Source of the DNA: Haliclona indistincta
Taxonomy: Eukaryota > Porifera > Demospongiae > Haplosclerida > Chalinidae
Assembly: GCA_964017065.1 (NCBI GenBank)
Contig: OZ024787.1
Coordinates: forward strand, 14,908,888 to 14,972,887
Direction: 5' to 3'
Length of the DNA: 64,000 nucleotides
A model generated the notes under the pieces. It had not been told where the DNA came from, did no database searches, and was given only the letters and a program-made list of their open reading frames with translations. The number at the start of each line of letters is the position of its first letter. Within the stretch, counting starts at the first letter, position 1. This document shows, one piece after another, positions 1-10,656 of the stretch. The position numbers were made by a program, and so were the translations under genes.

Positions 1-800
1 TACTAGTCAATGGTTAGTATCATGATCCAATACTAGTCAATGGTTAGTATCATGATCCAATACTAGTCAATGGTTAGTATCATGATCCAATACTAGTCAA
101 TGGTTAGTACCATGATCCAATACTAGTCAGTGGTTAGTATCATGATCCAATACTAGTCAATGGTTAGTATCATGATCCAATACTAGTCAATGGTTAGTAC
201 CATGATCCAATACTAGTCAGTGGTTAGTATCATGATCCAATACTAGTCAATGGTTAGTACCATGATCCAATACTAGTCAGTGGTTAGTATCATGATCCAA
301 TACTAGTCAATGGTTAGTATCATGATCCAATACTAGTCAATGGTTAGTACCATGATCCAATACTAGTCAATGGTTAGTACCATGATCCAATACTAGTCAA
401 TGGTTAGTATCATGATCCAATACTAGTCAATGGTTAGTATCATGATCCAATACTAGTCAATGGTTAGTATCATGATCCAATACTAGTCAATGGTTAGTAT
501 CATGATCCAATACTAGTCAATGGTTAGTATCATGATCCAATACTAGTCAATGGTTAGTATCATGATCCAATACTAGTCAATGGTTAGTATCATGATCCAA
601 TACTAGTCAATGGTTAGTATCATGATCCAATACTAGTCAATGGTTAGTATCATGATCCAATACTAGTCAATGGTTAGTACCATGATCCAATACTAGTCAA
701 TGGTTAGTATCATGATCCAATACTAGTCAATGGTTAGTATCATGATCCAATACTAGTCAATGGTTAGTATCATGATCCAATACTAGTCAATGGTTAGTAT
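1..800. repeat. 30-bp minisatellite (intronic)
   Basis: About 26.7 head-to-tail copies of a 30-bp unit (tactagtcaatggttagtat followed by catgatccaa). Copies differ only at a few fixed positions (t/c at unit position 20, a/g at position 10). The array starts before the window and stops 25 bp before an exon of the DECR2-like gene, so it most likely fills the preceding intron. The near-identity of units points to recent expansion or gene-conversion-like homogenisation. Confidence 0.97.
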
Positions 801-825
801 CGTGAGGTTATTTCTTCATGTATAG

Positions 826-2325
826 CGGCTGCTGGTAATTTCCTTTGTCCGGTTAGTGGGATGTCGACTAATGCATTCAGAACAGGTAATACTAGTTTGA
901 TCACATGACGATATTATCGCTCACTATTGTATTAGTACTAATGATCGATACTGTTGGGACCTTTAACAGCACAAAGGCATCATATGAGGCTTGTATGAAG
1001 GTACTGTAGTAGACTAGGCTTGTATGAAGGTACTGTAGTAGACTAGGCTTGTATGAAGGTACTGTAGTAGACTAGGCTTGTATGAAGGTACTGTAGTGGA
1101 CTAGGCTTGTATGAAGGTACTGTAGTAGACTAGGCTTGTATGAAGGTACTGTAGTAGACTAGGCTTGTATGAAGGTACTGTAGTAGACTAGGCTTGTATG
1201 AAGGTACTGTAGTAAACTAGGCTTGTATGAAGGTACTGTAGTGGACTAGGCTTGTATGAAGGGTACTGTAGTAAACTAGGCTTGTATGAAGGTACTGCAG
1301 TAGACTAGGCTTGTATGAAGGTACTGTAGTGGACTAGGCTTGTATGAAGGTACTGTAGTAGACTAGGCTTGTATGAAGGTACTGTAGTAGACTAGGCTTG
1401 TATGAAGGTACTGTAGTAGACTAGGCTTGTATGAAGGTACTGTAGTAGACTAGGCTTGTATGAAGGTACTGTAGTAGACTAGGCTTGTATGAAGGTACTG
1501 TAGTAGACTAGGCTTGTATGAAGGTACTGTAGTAGACTAGGCTTGTATGAAGGTACTGTAGTGGACTAGGCTTGTATGAAGGGTACTGTAGTAAACTAGG
1601 CTTGTATGAAGGTACTGTAGTAGACTAGGCTTGTATGAAGGTACTGTAGTAGACTAGGCTTGTATGAAGGTACTGTAGTAGACTAGGCTTGTCTAAAGGT
1701 ACTGTAGTAGACTAGGCTTGTATGAAGGTACTGTAGTAGACTAGGCTTGTATGAAGGTACTGTAGTAGACTAGGCTTGTATGAAGGTACTGTAGTAGTAG
1801 ACTAGGCTTGTATAAAGGTGTACTAATGTCCACTAGGATCGTGGTGGTATTATCATCAACATCACAGCTACTCTCCACTATACTGGTGTACCATATCAAG
1901 CTCATGCTGGATCAGCTAAAGCAGCTATTGGTTTGTATTACTAGCTGTGTCACTGTCATTATCTGCTGATGACTAGATGCTCTAACACGCCACCTGGCAG
2001 TGGAGTGGGGTCCTCAAGGTATCAGAGTGAATTGTGTGGCTCCTGGACCTATTGAAGGCACTGTTGGATTCAATAAGCTAGGTATGGCACTGTTGTTACT
2101 ATACAATGGCTAGCTACTGTGTGTGTAGGCGGGGCTGATCAGGAGGCAGTTGAGCATCTGACTGCATGTATTCCACTTCAAAGGATTGGTACCAGGACTG
2201 AGATTGCTGAGTCATGCTTGTTCCTAGCTAGCCCGGTCTCTTCACTCATCACTGGTGTGGTACTAGTGGCTGATGGTGGAGCATGGATGGTCAATTCAAC
2301 TGCTCGGAGACCAAGCAAATTATAA
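826..2325 (+). CDS. DECR2: Peroxisomal 2,4-dienoyl-CoA reductase, 3' exons (5' part outside window)
   Basis: This is an NADPH-dependent short-chain dehydrogenase/reductase that reduces 2,4-dienoyl-CoA during peroxisomal beta-oxidation of unsaturated fatty acids. Five exons join in frame with GT..AG borders: 826-885, 936-1000, 1837-1930, 1977-2081 and 2129-2325. Translated landmarks match vertebrate DECR2 from memory: [47 protein letters not shown] (with the conserved SDR lysine in SAKA), RVN.VAPGPI, TEIAES..FLASP and LVADGGAW. The protein ends in SKL, the canonical type 1 peroxisomal targeting signal. Three introns are only 46-50 nt. The intron after position 1000 is 836 nt because it contains a 29-bp tandem array, and the upstream intron holds the 30-bp array. 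The N-terminal Rossmann part and the start codon lie before base 1. Confidence 0.93.
987..1836 (+). repeat. 29-bp minisatellite carrying a 5' splice site in every unit
   Basis: About 28 copies of a 29-bp unit (aggcttgtatgaaggtactg plus tagtagact). The first copy begins inside the DECR2 exon ending at 1000: the exon's last 14 bases and its donor (ATGAAG|gtactg) are the start of the unit. Every intact unit therefore repeats the authentic exon end and donor. Each unit also ends in actag, which resembles the acceptor used at 1836 (cactag). The last, diverged unit contains a TACTAAT branch-point-like motif 14 nt before that acceptor. Confidence 0.95.
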
Positions 2326-2406
2326 TTATGATTGATTGTATTTTAACGGAATAATAATTTTTATAATAATAATGTTAATAGTATTGCAATGTATTGCAAT
2401 ACTATT

Positions 2407-2892
2407 GCATCCATCGAGTATTGCATCCAGCGAGCTCTTTCTTCTGCTAAAATCCCCTCTCGGCTCGAACCTCCAGGTCTTTCTAGAGCTGATGGTAAAC
2501 GTCCAGATGGTGTGTCAGTCATGCCGTGGTCAGCTGGAAAGCTACTAGTGTGGGATGCCACCTGCTCTGACACCTTTGCCATCTCTAACCTCAGGGCTGC
2601 TACTCATGCTGCAGGGGAAGTCGCTGCCACTGCCGAGGGCCGAAAAGAATCTAAATATTCATTCCTGTCACACTCTCATATTTTTGTTCCGATCTCGGTC
2701 GAATCGACAGGTGTTTTTGGTCCCCGCACAGAATCATTCGTGAAAAACCTTGGAAAGAGAATCACTTGGCAATCTGGTAACCCCAAGGCAACCACATACT
2801 TGAGACAGCGCCTGTCAGCGGCCATCCAGTGTGGCAATGCGCTCTCCATACTGGGAACTTGTACCCCATTACCCCCTTTGCCTGGTTGTTGA
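2407..2892 (+). pseudogene. 3' fragment of a non-LTR retrotransposon polyprotein
   Basis: The open frame encodes a segment seen, from memory, at the C-terminus of reverse-transcriptase proteins in cnidarians and other invertebrates. Landmarks are EPPGLSRADGKRPDGVSVMP, LVWDATCSDT, SHIFVPISVES and QRLSAAIQCGNA. No endonuclease or RT core precedes it. The 5' boundary is a low-complexity AT-rich stretch at 2336-2405. This is a typical 5'-truncated insertion downstream of DECR2. The family name is not certain; the reading frame is still open, so the insertion may be young. Confidence 0.65.
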
Positions 2893-3924
2893 TTTTTGTA
2901 TCACTCATTATTATGCCCTTAAATGGGTTTGTTCAAAAAAATATTTCTGGTTCATTGCAATGTTATAAACTCTTCTAAGTATTATTAATAATACAAGAGA
3001 ACAAAAATAATGAATAACAAGAGTTCAATGGAACACATACCCTGTGCGCTATGCAAATGTGCAGAAATTGTTGTGAATGCTAGTTGTATTGTGTACTGTG
3101 ATCTATTGTATCGCCCATTAGAACAAAAAAGAATATTTTCACTACTGTAGACATAATTATAGTGTTCATGAAGTCTGAGCTCCTTTTGTGGCGGAGAATA
3201 AAAATTTTCTCTGAATCAAGGCAACACGAACTGCATTGCTTGCTGACATACTTTGCAACCGAATCTGCCGCTGCTCTGGTGTCCGGCTCAGAGGCAAGGC
3301 GAACTGCATTGCTTGCTGACATACTTTGCAACCGAATCTGCCGCTGCTCTGGTGTCTCAGAGGCAAGGCGATCTGTTTGGCGTGCTGACATTTCCAACTG
3401 TCGATCAACAGCAACAGCACAGGTGTTTTTCCTTTTACGAGCCATCCGTTTTGTTTCTCTGAGCAAAAACTAAGTACTGACATACGAGAAGCAATACTCA
3501 CCGCAAAAATTCCTCTGCTTCCATTGCCTCTACAGCCTTCCATGAAGGCATTCTTTGACATAAGTTTCAACGCTCATGCGGGAAGGTTGGGCGACACACC
3601 TCTAGTGAGTTACCGTATAATGTTCATAATTATTAGCGCTGTATTATTAGATACTATGGCCATAGCACGCCGCAGAAGAGTCTGCCGACGTTGTAGACCA
3701 CTTTAGAGGAGTAAGAATCTCTCAACACAGCCGTAGAGAAGTATTGTATGGTAAGTCCCAATCGACAAACACCAAACGGCCCTGTTTTTTGTACACACAC
3801 ATATGACATGGACAAACGCTTAACCCTCCGGCGCCTACGCGCCCAGGGTAATAACAATAATTTATTAATAACAAGGATCATGCTTTGATCACGTGATTTG
3901 CAGCAGCGCGTTTTTCGATTGATC
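2893..3924. other. Intergenic region with a short duplicated segment
   Basis: No host gene is seen. A segment of about 55 bp (gaactgcattgcttgctgac...) is repeated at about 3227-3282 and 3300-3355. On the - strand it encodes two copies of a TPEQRQIRLQSMSASNAVR-like motif. Such E-Q-R-rich repeats occur near helicase-type mobile-element proteins in invertebrates (from memory, weak), so it may be a remnant. The 3' part (3780-3850) shares a stretch with 17760-17815 (acaaacgc.taaccct), indicating a dispersed repeat. The LIN54 promoter must lie in the last few hundred bases. Confidence 0.5.
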
Positions 3925-4799
3925 ATGGATCAAGCAGCAGCTCATCACCAGTACAACATGACCGCGGGAAATACTGGCCCCTCGCACGAGCGGGATGATG
4001 GTACCAATCAAGATGGCGTCAGTGGAGAGACAGCCAGTGCCGCTGCAGGTTTGTTCATTAATAGGCCCATGAATCTGTTACGATCTAAATCAAGCAGCCG
4101 CAGCTGTTATGGTGTCTCTTCCACAACCATCATTACCACAAGCTTTTTCTGCAATGCCGGCATTTCAACAGCAAGCATTGTTTCGCTCTCTGGCTCCTTC
4201 GTCTGGCATGTCAGCAGTACAACCCAAGATGCTGCTACCTAAAGGATTACTCATCAAACAGGTTGATCCTACTCATCCTGATGTGGTGGCCCTACCTCCA
4301 GTAAGACAGCTAGGTAGCTAGTCCAGTATATTACTTGATCTGCTGTAGGGCGTCCCTTCACCAGTAATGATGGCTGCACCACCGGCTGGACAGCAGCACA
4401 GCAAGGTGGTGGTAGCACCTCTAGCCGTACCACCAGTACCATCACGAGGGTATGTCTGATACATCATGCCATCCCCTCCCTCCATCTCTCTTTCTCTCGT
4501 CAGTCGATCTCTGTCTCGGTCATCTGATAGTGGAGGTGGTGTTAGTGGCACTAGGTGAACTACTAGCTGACTAGTCTAGTCTATGACCACACCTCCATCG
4601 CTCCCCTTCTCTCTCTCTCCCTCTCTCTCTCTCTCTACCTCTCTTCTTCTCTCTCCCCCCTCTCTCTCTCTCTCTCCCCTCTCTCTCCCTTTCTCTCTCC
4701 CCTCTCTCCCTCTTTCTCTCTCTCTCTCTCTCCCCTCTCTCCCTCTCTCTCTCTCTCTCCCCTCTCTCTCCCTCTCTCTCTCCCTCTCCTTCTCTCTCT

Positions 4800-4875
<76 letters not shown>

Positions 4876-4909
4876 GTCTCTCTCTCTCTCTCCCTGTCTC
4901 TCTCTCTCT

Positions 4910-4950
<41 letters not shown>

Positions 4951-5254
4951 TCCCTCTCCATGTCTCTCTCTCTCTCTCCATCTCTCTCTCTCTCTCCCCT
5001 CTCACTCTCCCAGTGGTACTCCTTCTGCTGCTAAACCCAGGAAACCATGTAATTGCAAGAATTCTCAATGTCTAAAATTGTAAGTTACCATCATCTAGTG
5101 AGTCAGTATATCACGTGATGTATTGCAGATATTGTGATTGTTTTGCTAATGGAGAGTTTTGTAAAGAAAATTGTAACTGTCATAATTGTAAGAACAGTAT
5201 GCAGTATGAAGATGAACGCTCTAAAGCCGTAAAGGTGTGTGTGTGTATGTGTGT

Positions 5255-5299
<45 letters not shown>

Positions 5300-6457
5300 G
5301 GTGTGTGTGTGGGTGTGTGTGTCACTGTGTCTCTTCTCAGGCTTGTCTTGATAGGAACCCTAATGCATTCAAACCTAAAGTTGGTCAGTCTAGATCAGTA
5401 AGCTGCTATACCTAGTCATGAGTCTAACATGATCTGGTCACTGCAGGGAACAGGTGATGAGAGGAGGCACATCAAGGGTATGTACTCATTAGTAACACGT
5501 CTATAACTCTCTCTCCCTCTCTCTCTTCATCCCTCCCTCTCTCTCTCCCTCTCTCCCTCCATCCCTCCCTCCCCTCTCCCTCCCTCCCCTCTCCCTCCCT
5601 CCTTCCTTCTCTCCCTCTCTCCCTCTCTCCCTCTCTCCCTCCCTCCCTCCCTCTGTGCAGGGTGTAACTGTAGGAAGAGTAGTTGTTTAAAAAATTACTG
5701 TGAATGTTATGAAGTGAGTTGATCTTGTTGTCATGGTTACCATAGTTGCCATGGTGACACAGGCTAAGATACCTTGCTCATCATTGTGCCGGTGTGTTGG
5801 TTGTCAGAATCTGCCCGACAGACCAGAGGGGAAGAGCTTAATGCAGCTAGCAGATGCAGCTGGTGGGTAGCTGCTGATGGTAGTCACTCAATCAGGTCTT
5901 GCCGCCACTTGTAGATATACGCACACAGCAACAGAAGGCTGCCAGTAGTCACTTCCTAGAGCAGCTGCAAGGCAGCGCATCAGCTGCCGGGGCCCAACAA
6001 CTACACCGCCATCCTGGAGGAGGAGGAGGTGGACACAAGTAAGATAAAGCACTGTTAGGGAAATAAATATGCACGATACATGTAGATATAGCTTTAATAC
6101 ATACTTTAGTAGCTTTGTGAATGAGCTCAATATACATTGCTACACAGGCTACCATATGCATTTGTTAACAAAGAGGTTGCCAAGGCAACAGCACTGTGTC
6201 TGCTGGAGGAAGCTAGTCATGCTGCCATGGTATGTCACATGATTATCAGCTGTGTGTCACATGACCATCCTATAGACCGGCAAGTCAGCAGACCAGGTTC
6301 AGAGTGCTGTCCTGGTCGAGTTTGGTAACTGCCTCGAACAGATCATAGCAGCTTCAGAAAATGGTATGATCAGTGGCACACAAGCACTGTATAATAATGT
6401 ATTCTCTCAGCCAATCAGATTGCAGCAACCAGACCAGCCATCATGACAAGACATTAG
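3925..6457 (+). CDS. LIN54: LIN54 homologue, tesmin/TSO1-like CXC DNA-binding protein
   Basis: LIN54 is the DNA-binding subunit of the MuvB core (DREAM and MYB-MuvB complexes); its tandem CXC domains bind the CHR promoter element of cell-cycle genes in the nucleus. Fourteen exons join in frame: 3925-4048, 4095-4300, 4349-4449, 4504-4554, 5014-5079, 5129-5234, 5341-5397, 5447-5477, 5661-5713, 5808-5862, 5915-6038, 6148-6229, 6276-6363, 6411-6457. The product is about 396 aa. CXC1 (residues ~168-215) reads [20 protein letters not shown] then CFANGEFC; the linker is [18 protein letters not shown]2 (~245-265) reads [18 protein letters not shown]. The C-terminal part ([39 protein letters not shown]) matches the region that contacts LIN52/MYB. 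The start is the second in-frame ATG; 3898 is an alternative. The exon 2 acceptor could be 4095 or 4098. The N-terminus is shorter than in vertebrate LIN54. Confidence 0.92.
4584..5010. repeat. Polypyrimidine (CT)n tract filling LIN54 intron 4
   Basis: About 420 bp of almost uninterrupted C/T on the + strand (mostly CT repeats, a few isolated A or G) occupies nearly all of the 459-nt intron between exons 4554 and 5014. The tract runs straight into the acceptor ctctcccag. It creates long spurious open frames on both strands (Ser/Leu-rich and Arg/Glu-rich), which are not genes. Confidence 0.97.
5235..5330. repeat. (GT)n microsatellite at a LIN54 splice donor
   Basis: The intron after exon 5129-5234 begins directly with GT repeats (gtgtgtgtgtatgtgtg...). 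The authentic donor is therefore the first of many GT dinucleotides. The 106-nt intron is almost entirely this repeat. Confidence 0.95.
5508..5655. repeat. CT/CCCT-rich tract in LIN54 intron 8
   Basis: The 183-nt intron between 5477 and 5661 is mostly ctctctccctc/ccctccct repeats, a second pyrimidine-strand tract in the same gene. Confidence 0.92.
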
Positions 6458-6502
6458 TAATACATAGCCAGCTATAGTAGTCATTATGTTGTTGTTATTA
6501 TA

Positions 6503-8828
6503 ATGGGTGTGGTGACCACGCCTACACGTACACATCTAGCTCGATCTCGGAGAGAACCTTCGCCTGTGAAGATGTCGGTATCAGACGAGTCGGTGAGTCG
6601 TTTAATTATCTCACGGCGCACAGAGATGAGAATGGCTGATCATTCCCTATAGCTTACTGAGGTAGATTCTATCAGTAAGGAAGGATGGTTATGGAAGACC
6701 GGATCTAACAACAAGGTGAGTAGCCCTGCCCAATGGCACTACTAGCCCTGCCCAACTCACGACGTACTGCAGGGATGGAGGGAGCGATATTTTGTTCTAG
6801 CTAATGGTAAACTGAGTTATTACAAGTCAGACAAGGTATGCAGCTGGTGATGTCATTATGGTGCTATACTGGTGTATAGCCTGATGCTGCTGTGCAAGGT
6901 AGTGTGGACCTGGTCGAGTGTGATCGTATCTCTCAGTCAGCTGGTAAAAAAGGGTTCGGGTTTGATATATTTGTAAGAAGGCAGTGTCTGTTAGCTATCA
7001 GTGTGGCGAGTGATCCATACTACTAGGTACCAGGGAGAGTGTATAATATATCAGCCGATACACAGCAAGTACAGCAGGAATGGATGACTGCCATCAATAC
7101 CAGCTTAGCTATCATTAAATCACTACCAGTGAGTACTAACTGCTGTTATATGACACTCTCTCCTCCTCACATATAGGTTGATAGTAGTCGTAGTCGTGTT
7201 ACCAGCACTGCTAGTATTCGATCTAGCACTGGTGGGTTGCTAAAGAGACGATCCGCTCATAGAGACAGCACTAATAGTGCTGACAGGTGTGTTAGTGGTA
7301 TCCATGGTTACCTCATCTAGCTTGCCTGCTATAGGAAGGAGGACACTGTTCACTCACTGCTTGAAGCTGAGGTGGATGCCTTGCACTCTAAGATGGCTAA
7401 CATGGAGGACAGCCTGCAGTCAAGTCAGTCCAACTACTCCCAGCTACAAGAAGAACTGAGACTGTGCAAGCAGCAACACTCTTTAGAAATAAACGTTATA
7501 AAAGACGAGGTTGAAACACTCAATAATGAGGTGTGCACATTGCGTGCTATAGCATCTAGTGGATGATGTGTGTATTAGGTAAAATCATTACAACAAGCCA
7601 AGTATCAGCTAGAGATGATGAATGATAGCTACAAGGAACAGCTTCATGAGCGAGATGACGAAATAGAGGTAGAGAGCACCTCACTCACTATTTCACCTGC
7701 CTACTCACTCACCTGCCCACCCATTCACTGTGTGTAGGGATTAAGAGAGGAATTGAGAGCATTAGATGAGGAATCATCAAATACTCAGGTACAGTACACA
7801 TTGTATGCTAACATTGTATTAATTGTGATCGATGACAGCATATGTTAGAGGAAGCCCATCTCAAGACAAACGAACTTTACACTCAGACGTTACAAGATGG
7901 TGAGACAGTTAGCTCTCTCCAAGGTGAACTAGACGCCATGAGAGAGCAGTCACTGAGACTGGAAGAGAAGATTGAAAAGTTAAACCAACAGCTCGCTGAT
8001 GTTGCTATGGAGACAACAACTGCTAGCAATACAGAGCTATTATCAGTCAGATCACAATTAGACGAAGCCCAGCGTGAGAACACACAGCTGAAGGTGGAGA
8101 TGGAGACATTGAGAGAACGAACTAGACAACTACAACTAGAGAAAGATAAAGCAATGTCTGACCTGATTGCTCTGAAGAAAAGCCAGAAGAACAGGGAAAG
8201 GTAATGCCTCATATTGATCGACTGAGTGTGTATGGGATTCTGTATAGGATATTGAGTAGCGAGGGAGAGGAAGGGAAGTTGGCACCTCATCGTGTGGATA
8301 AGACCAGGCATAGCCCTGCTCCAGTGAGTTTGTCATACTATAATTATTAGAATTTATTGGTTATTGCTGCCTAGGAACGAACAGTCAGTGAACACGTACT
8401 AGCAGAGGCTGAGAAAAGAGCTGAGCTAGCAACACGTCTACTACAAGAAGTGCAGGCCGAACGGTATGTTATAGTCAGCTACTGATCATGTATGTGTGTG
8501 TGTGTAGAGATTCGTTGAAAGCTCAACTTGGGAAGCACTCCCCATCATCACCACGGCAACCTAATGGTACTCCATCATGATAGTTATAATGTATGATTGT
8601 AAATCTTGCTAAAGGTGACAATAGGTCATCTGATAATATGAGATTGTCACCAGCTAGACTATTATCAAAGTCTCCACCTACAACTGCAGTCAGTGGTCCA
8701 GGTATTAACTGGGTTACTATGGTTACTACAGTATTATTATAATGCTCACTGCAGCAGATGTGCCACCAAAAAAGCCCCAAAGACCACCAGACAATTTGCT
8801 GGGAATGTATCGTTCAGAATTTATATAA
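6503..8828 (+). CDS. PH-domain and coiled-coil protein
   Basis: Fifteen exons join in frame with GT..AG borders: 6503-6592, 6653-6715, 6773-6835, 6880-6972, 7027-7128, 7177-7286, 7335-7530, 7579-7668, 7738-7788, 7839-8200, 8248-8323, 8375-8463, 8508-8566, 8615-8701, 8755-8828. The product is about 534 aa. Residues ~42-135 form a pleckstrin homology domain (KEGWLWKTG...GWRERYFVL..GKLSYYKS, ending in the usual C-terminal helix Trp, QQEWMTAINTSL), expected to bind phosphoinositides or protein partners at membranes. Residues ~175-420 are heptad-rich coiled coil, followed by a Ser/Pro-rich tail with PPKKPQRPP, a possible SH3 ligand. I cannot name the orthologue. The first ATG is only 45 bp after the LIN54 stop codon; a second in-frame ATG lies at 6572. 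Confidence 0.88.
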
Positions 8829-9238
8829 TGTGTGTTGTTATCAATCAGTGTGTGGCCGCTAATAGTGTGTGCTCATTATTGCTCAATAGTAATTTCATTT
8901 TACGTACATCATAATGATAATTATGGCATAAAACTCAGTTAGGATGTAATACTTATGACAACAGCAGCAATGAAAGCACCAAGGTGCTGATGCCTCGGTA
9001 CAGTCATAAAAACTAAAGTTATAAAAATATACACAAATATCCACAAACACAATAAATTAAACTATCCACCATTCTACAAACAAGGCAACAGCTGCAGATG
9101 CATGTATACATGATTTCTGTACAGCAAGTACAGCAATCACAATGCAGTATAATAGTTATGCAATGCAATTCCTGTATGATGAAATTAAAGCTGAAGAGCG
9201 TTGCAACAAGCTGCAATACTGTCAATACAGCACTGTTT
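8829..9238 (+). mobile_element. Left part of a split TGCCTCGG-type dispersed element
   Basis: From about 8975 the sequence (gcaccaaggtgctgatgcctcggt, gcagatgcatgtatacatgatttctgtacagcaa) matches the copy at 35525-35700. The matching right part resumes at 16148 (tatgcaatcagaagcc..cagtgctaacc..gttgggcgtg) and ends near 17183. The copy has thus been split by the foldback element at 9246-16140. The first ~145 bp (8829-8975) are the presumed 3' UTR/intergenic DNA of the upstream gene. Confidence 0.7.
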
Positions 9239-9245
9239 GCAGAAT
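9239..9245. repeat. 7-bp target-site duplication, left (gcagaat)
   Basis: gcagaat immediately precedes the left terminus CACCCGGTTCGG; the same 7 bases follow the right terminus at 16141-16147. Confidence 0.85.
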
Positions 9246-10624
9246 CACCCGGTTCGGAAACTTTTGGTATCACATGTGATACTAAAAGATTGAATCTTTG
9301 GATCACAATGTGATGCCTTGGGATTCAATTAACGTTAATTATAACGGGACTAACCGAGGACTAACCCACATTGCTGAATCGATATTAGAGATGGCTGCTG
9401 ATACGAACCTAAGGGCTATTAAAATCCACTGAAGACGAGGTTAGTTCTGCTGTCTGGCATTCTATTCTACTACGAGCCAAGTGGACCAGCCTTCAGTTAA
9501 ACTAAAAGGCGTTGTAACGAGGAGGAATCTCAGCTAGAACCGGCTGAATGTGCCGCGATATATATAGCTGGGTTGCTTGTGAATTAAAGGTCCGATGAGC
9601 TCCTGCACATCTCTGAGTAGAACTGGTGAGTCTGTCAATAGGTAGAGATGGTCAGATTGTATTAAGAGTAGCACTGTTGTTGGTTTTCCTGTAAATGAGA
9701 TCTAGACCACCCCTGCATGCTAGCTATAGCTCTAGCTCTCCCATTCAGCTGCTTTAATTGACAGAATTAGTTTCGTGCTTGTCTTCTTAACGCATCTAAA
9801 GCTACCTGCATGAACAGCACACTTGTAGTCACAATCTGAAAAGAAGGTTGTCTTGTACAAAAATTACTAAGAGCACTTTACCTACATACTGTAGTACCAA
9901 CGAGCACACACGTGCATAGCTAGCTAGCCTCTGTTAAATTTGGGCTACTGGTGCATTGTGAATGCCGAAAAATGGGTAGAAAAATGTGAGCGGATCTGAG
10001 AAAAGGTATCACTTCGCACATGTAATTTTCAAACGCACGCATGTTTTTCAACTTGCTGCCATTCATCCAAATTTGGTACCATGGCTCTAAAATTTGATAC
10101 ACATCCAGCAGAACGATCAAATATTATATACAAAAAATTCATTTGAGTTTCAGTAATGTTTGACCGAGTAGCAGCCATTTGAAAACAGGCGTGCGTTCAA
10201 AAATTGCAGGAGCGAAGTGACCCCTTTTCTCAAATCCGCTCACAAAATAATAATTATTTGCGCAAAATTTTTTGTGCCTTTCTCTTAACAACACGAAGAA
10301 CCACTTAACGTTCTGAAGAACCTCCCAATATCCTGAAAGGTCAACTTTTCTTAGCAAAAGCTCCACTTTCTTAGCCAAAATTGAAGCAGCTTGTTTTCTC
10401 GAAAGTATTGCAGGTGTTGCAGTGAAAATAGCACATCTAGGTAGTCCTACGCGACTGTTCACGAGAATTATCGCAAAACAACACGGCCATCTGATTTTAA
10501 ATAGGACAAAATTTTCAGCGGCACTCTGTACAAATCTGCTAATGATAATGATGAGCGTAATAGGCTCTCTGGTTCATATTATTGACTGTTGTTTTTTTGT
10601 GTAGCCAAGCGTCGAAATTAATCA

Positions 10625-10656
<32 letters not shown>

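Noticed and set aside
1..1836. CRISPR-like array
   Set aside because: Units are contiguous tandem repeats without unique spacers, in eukaryotic intron context.
4571..5083. Long open frames (165-166 codons) on both strands, Ser/Leu-rich or Arg/Glu-rich
   Set aside because: They are translations of the (CT)n intron of LIN54, not genes.
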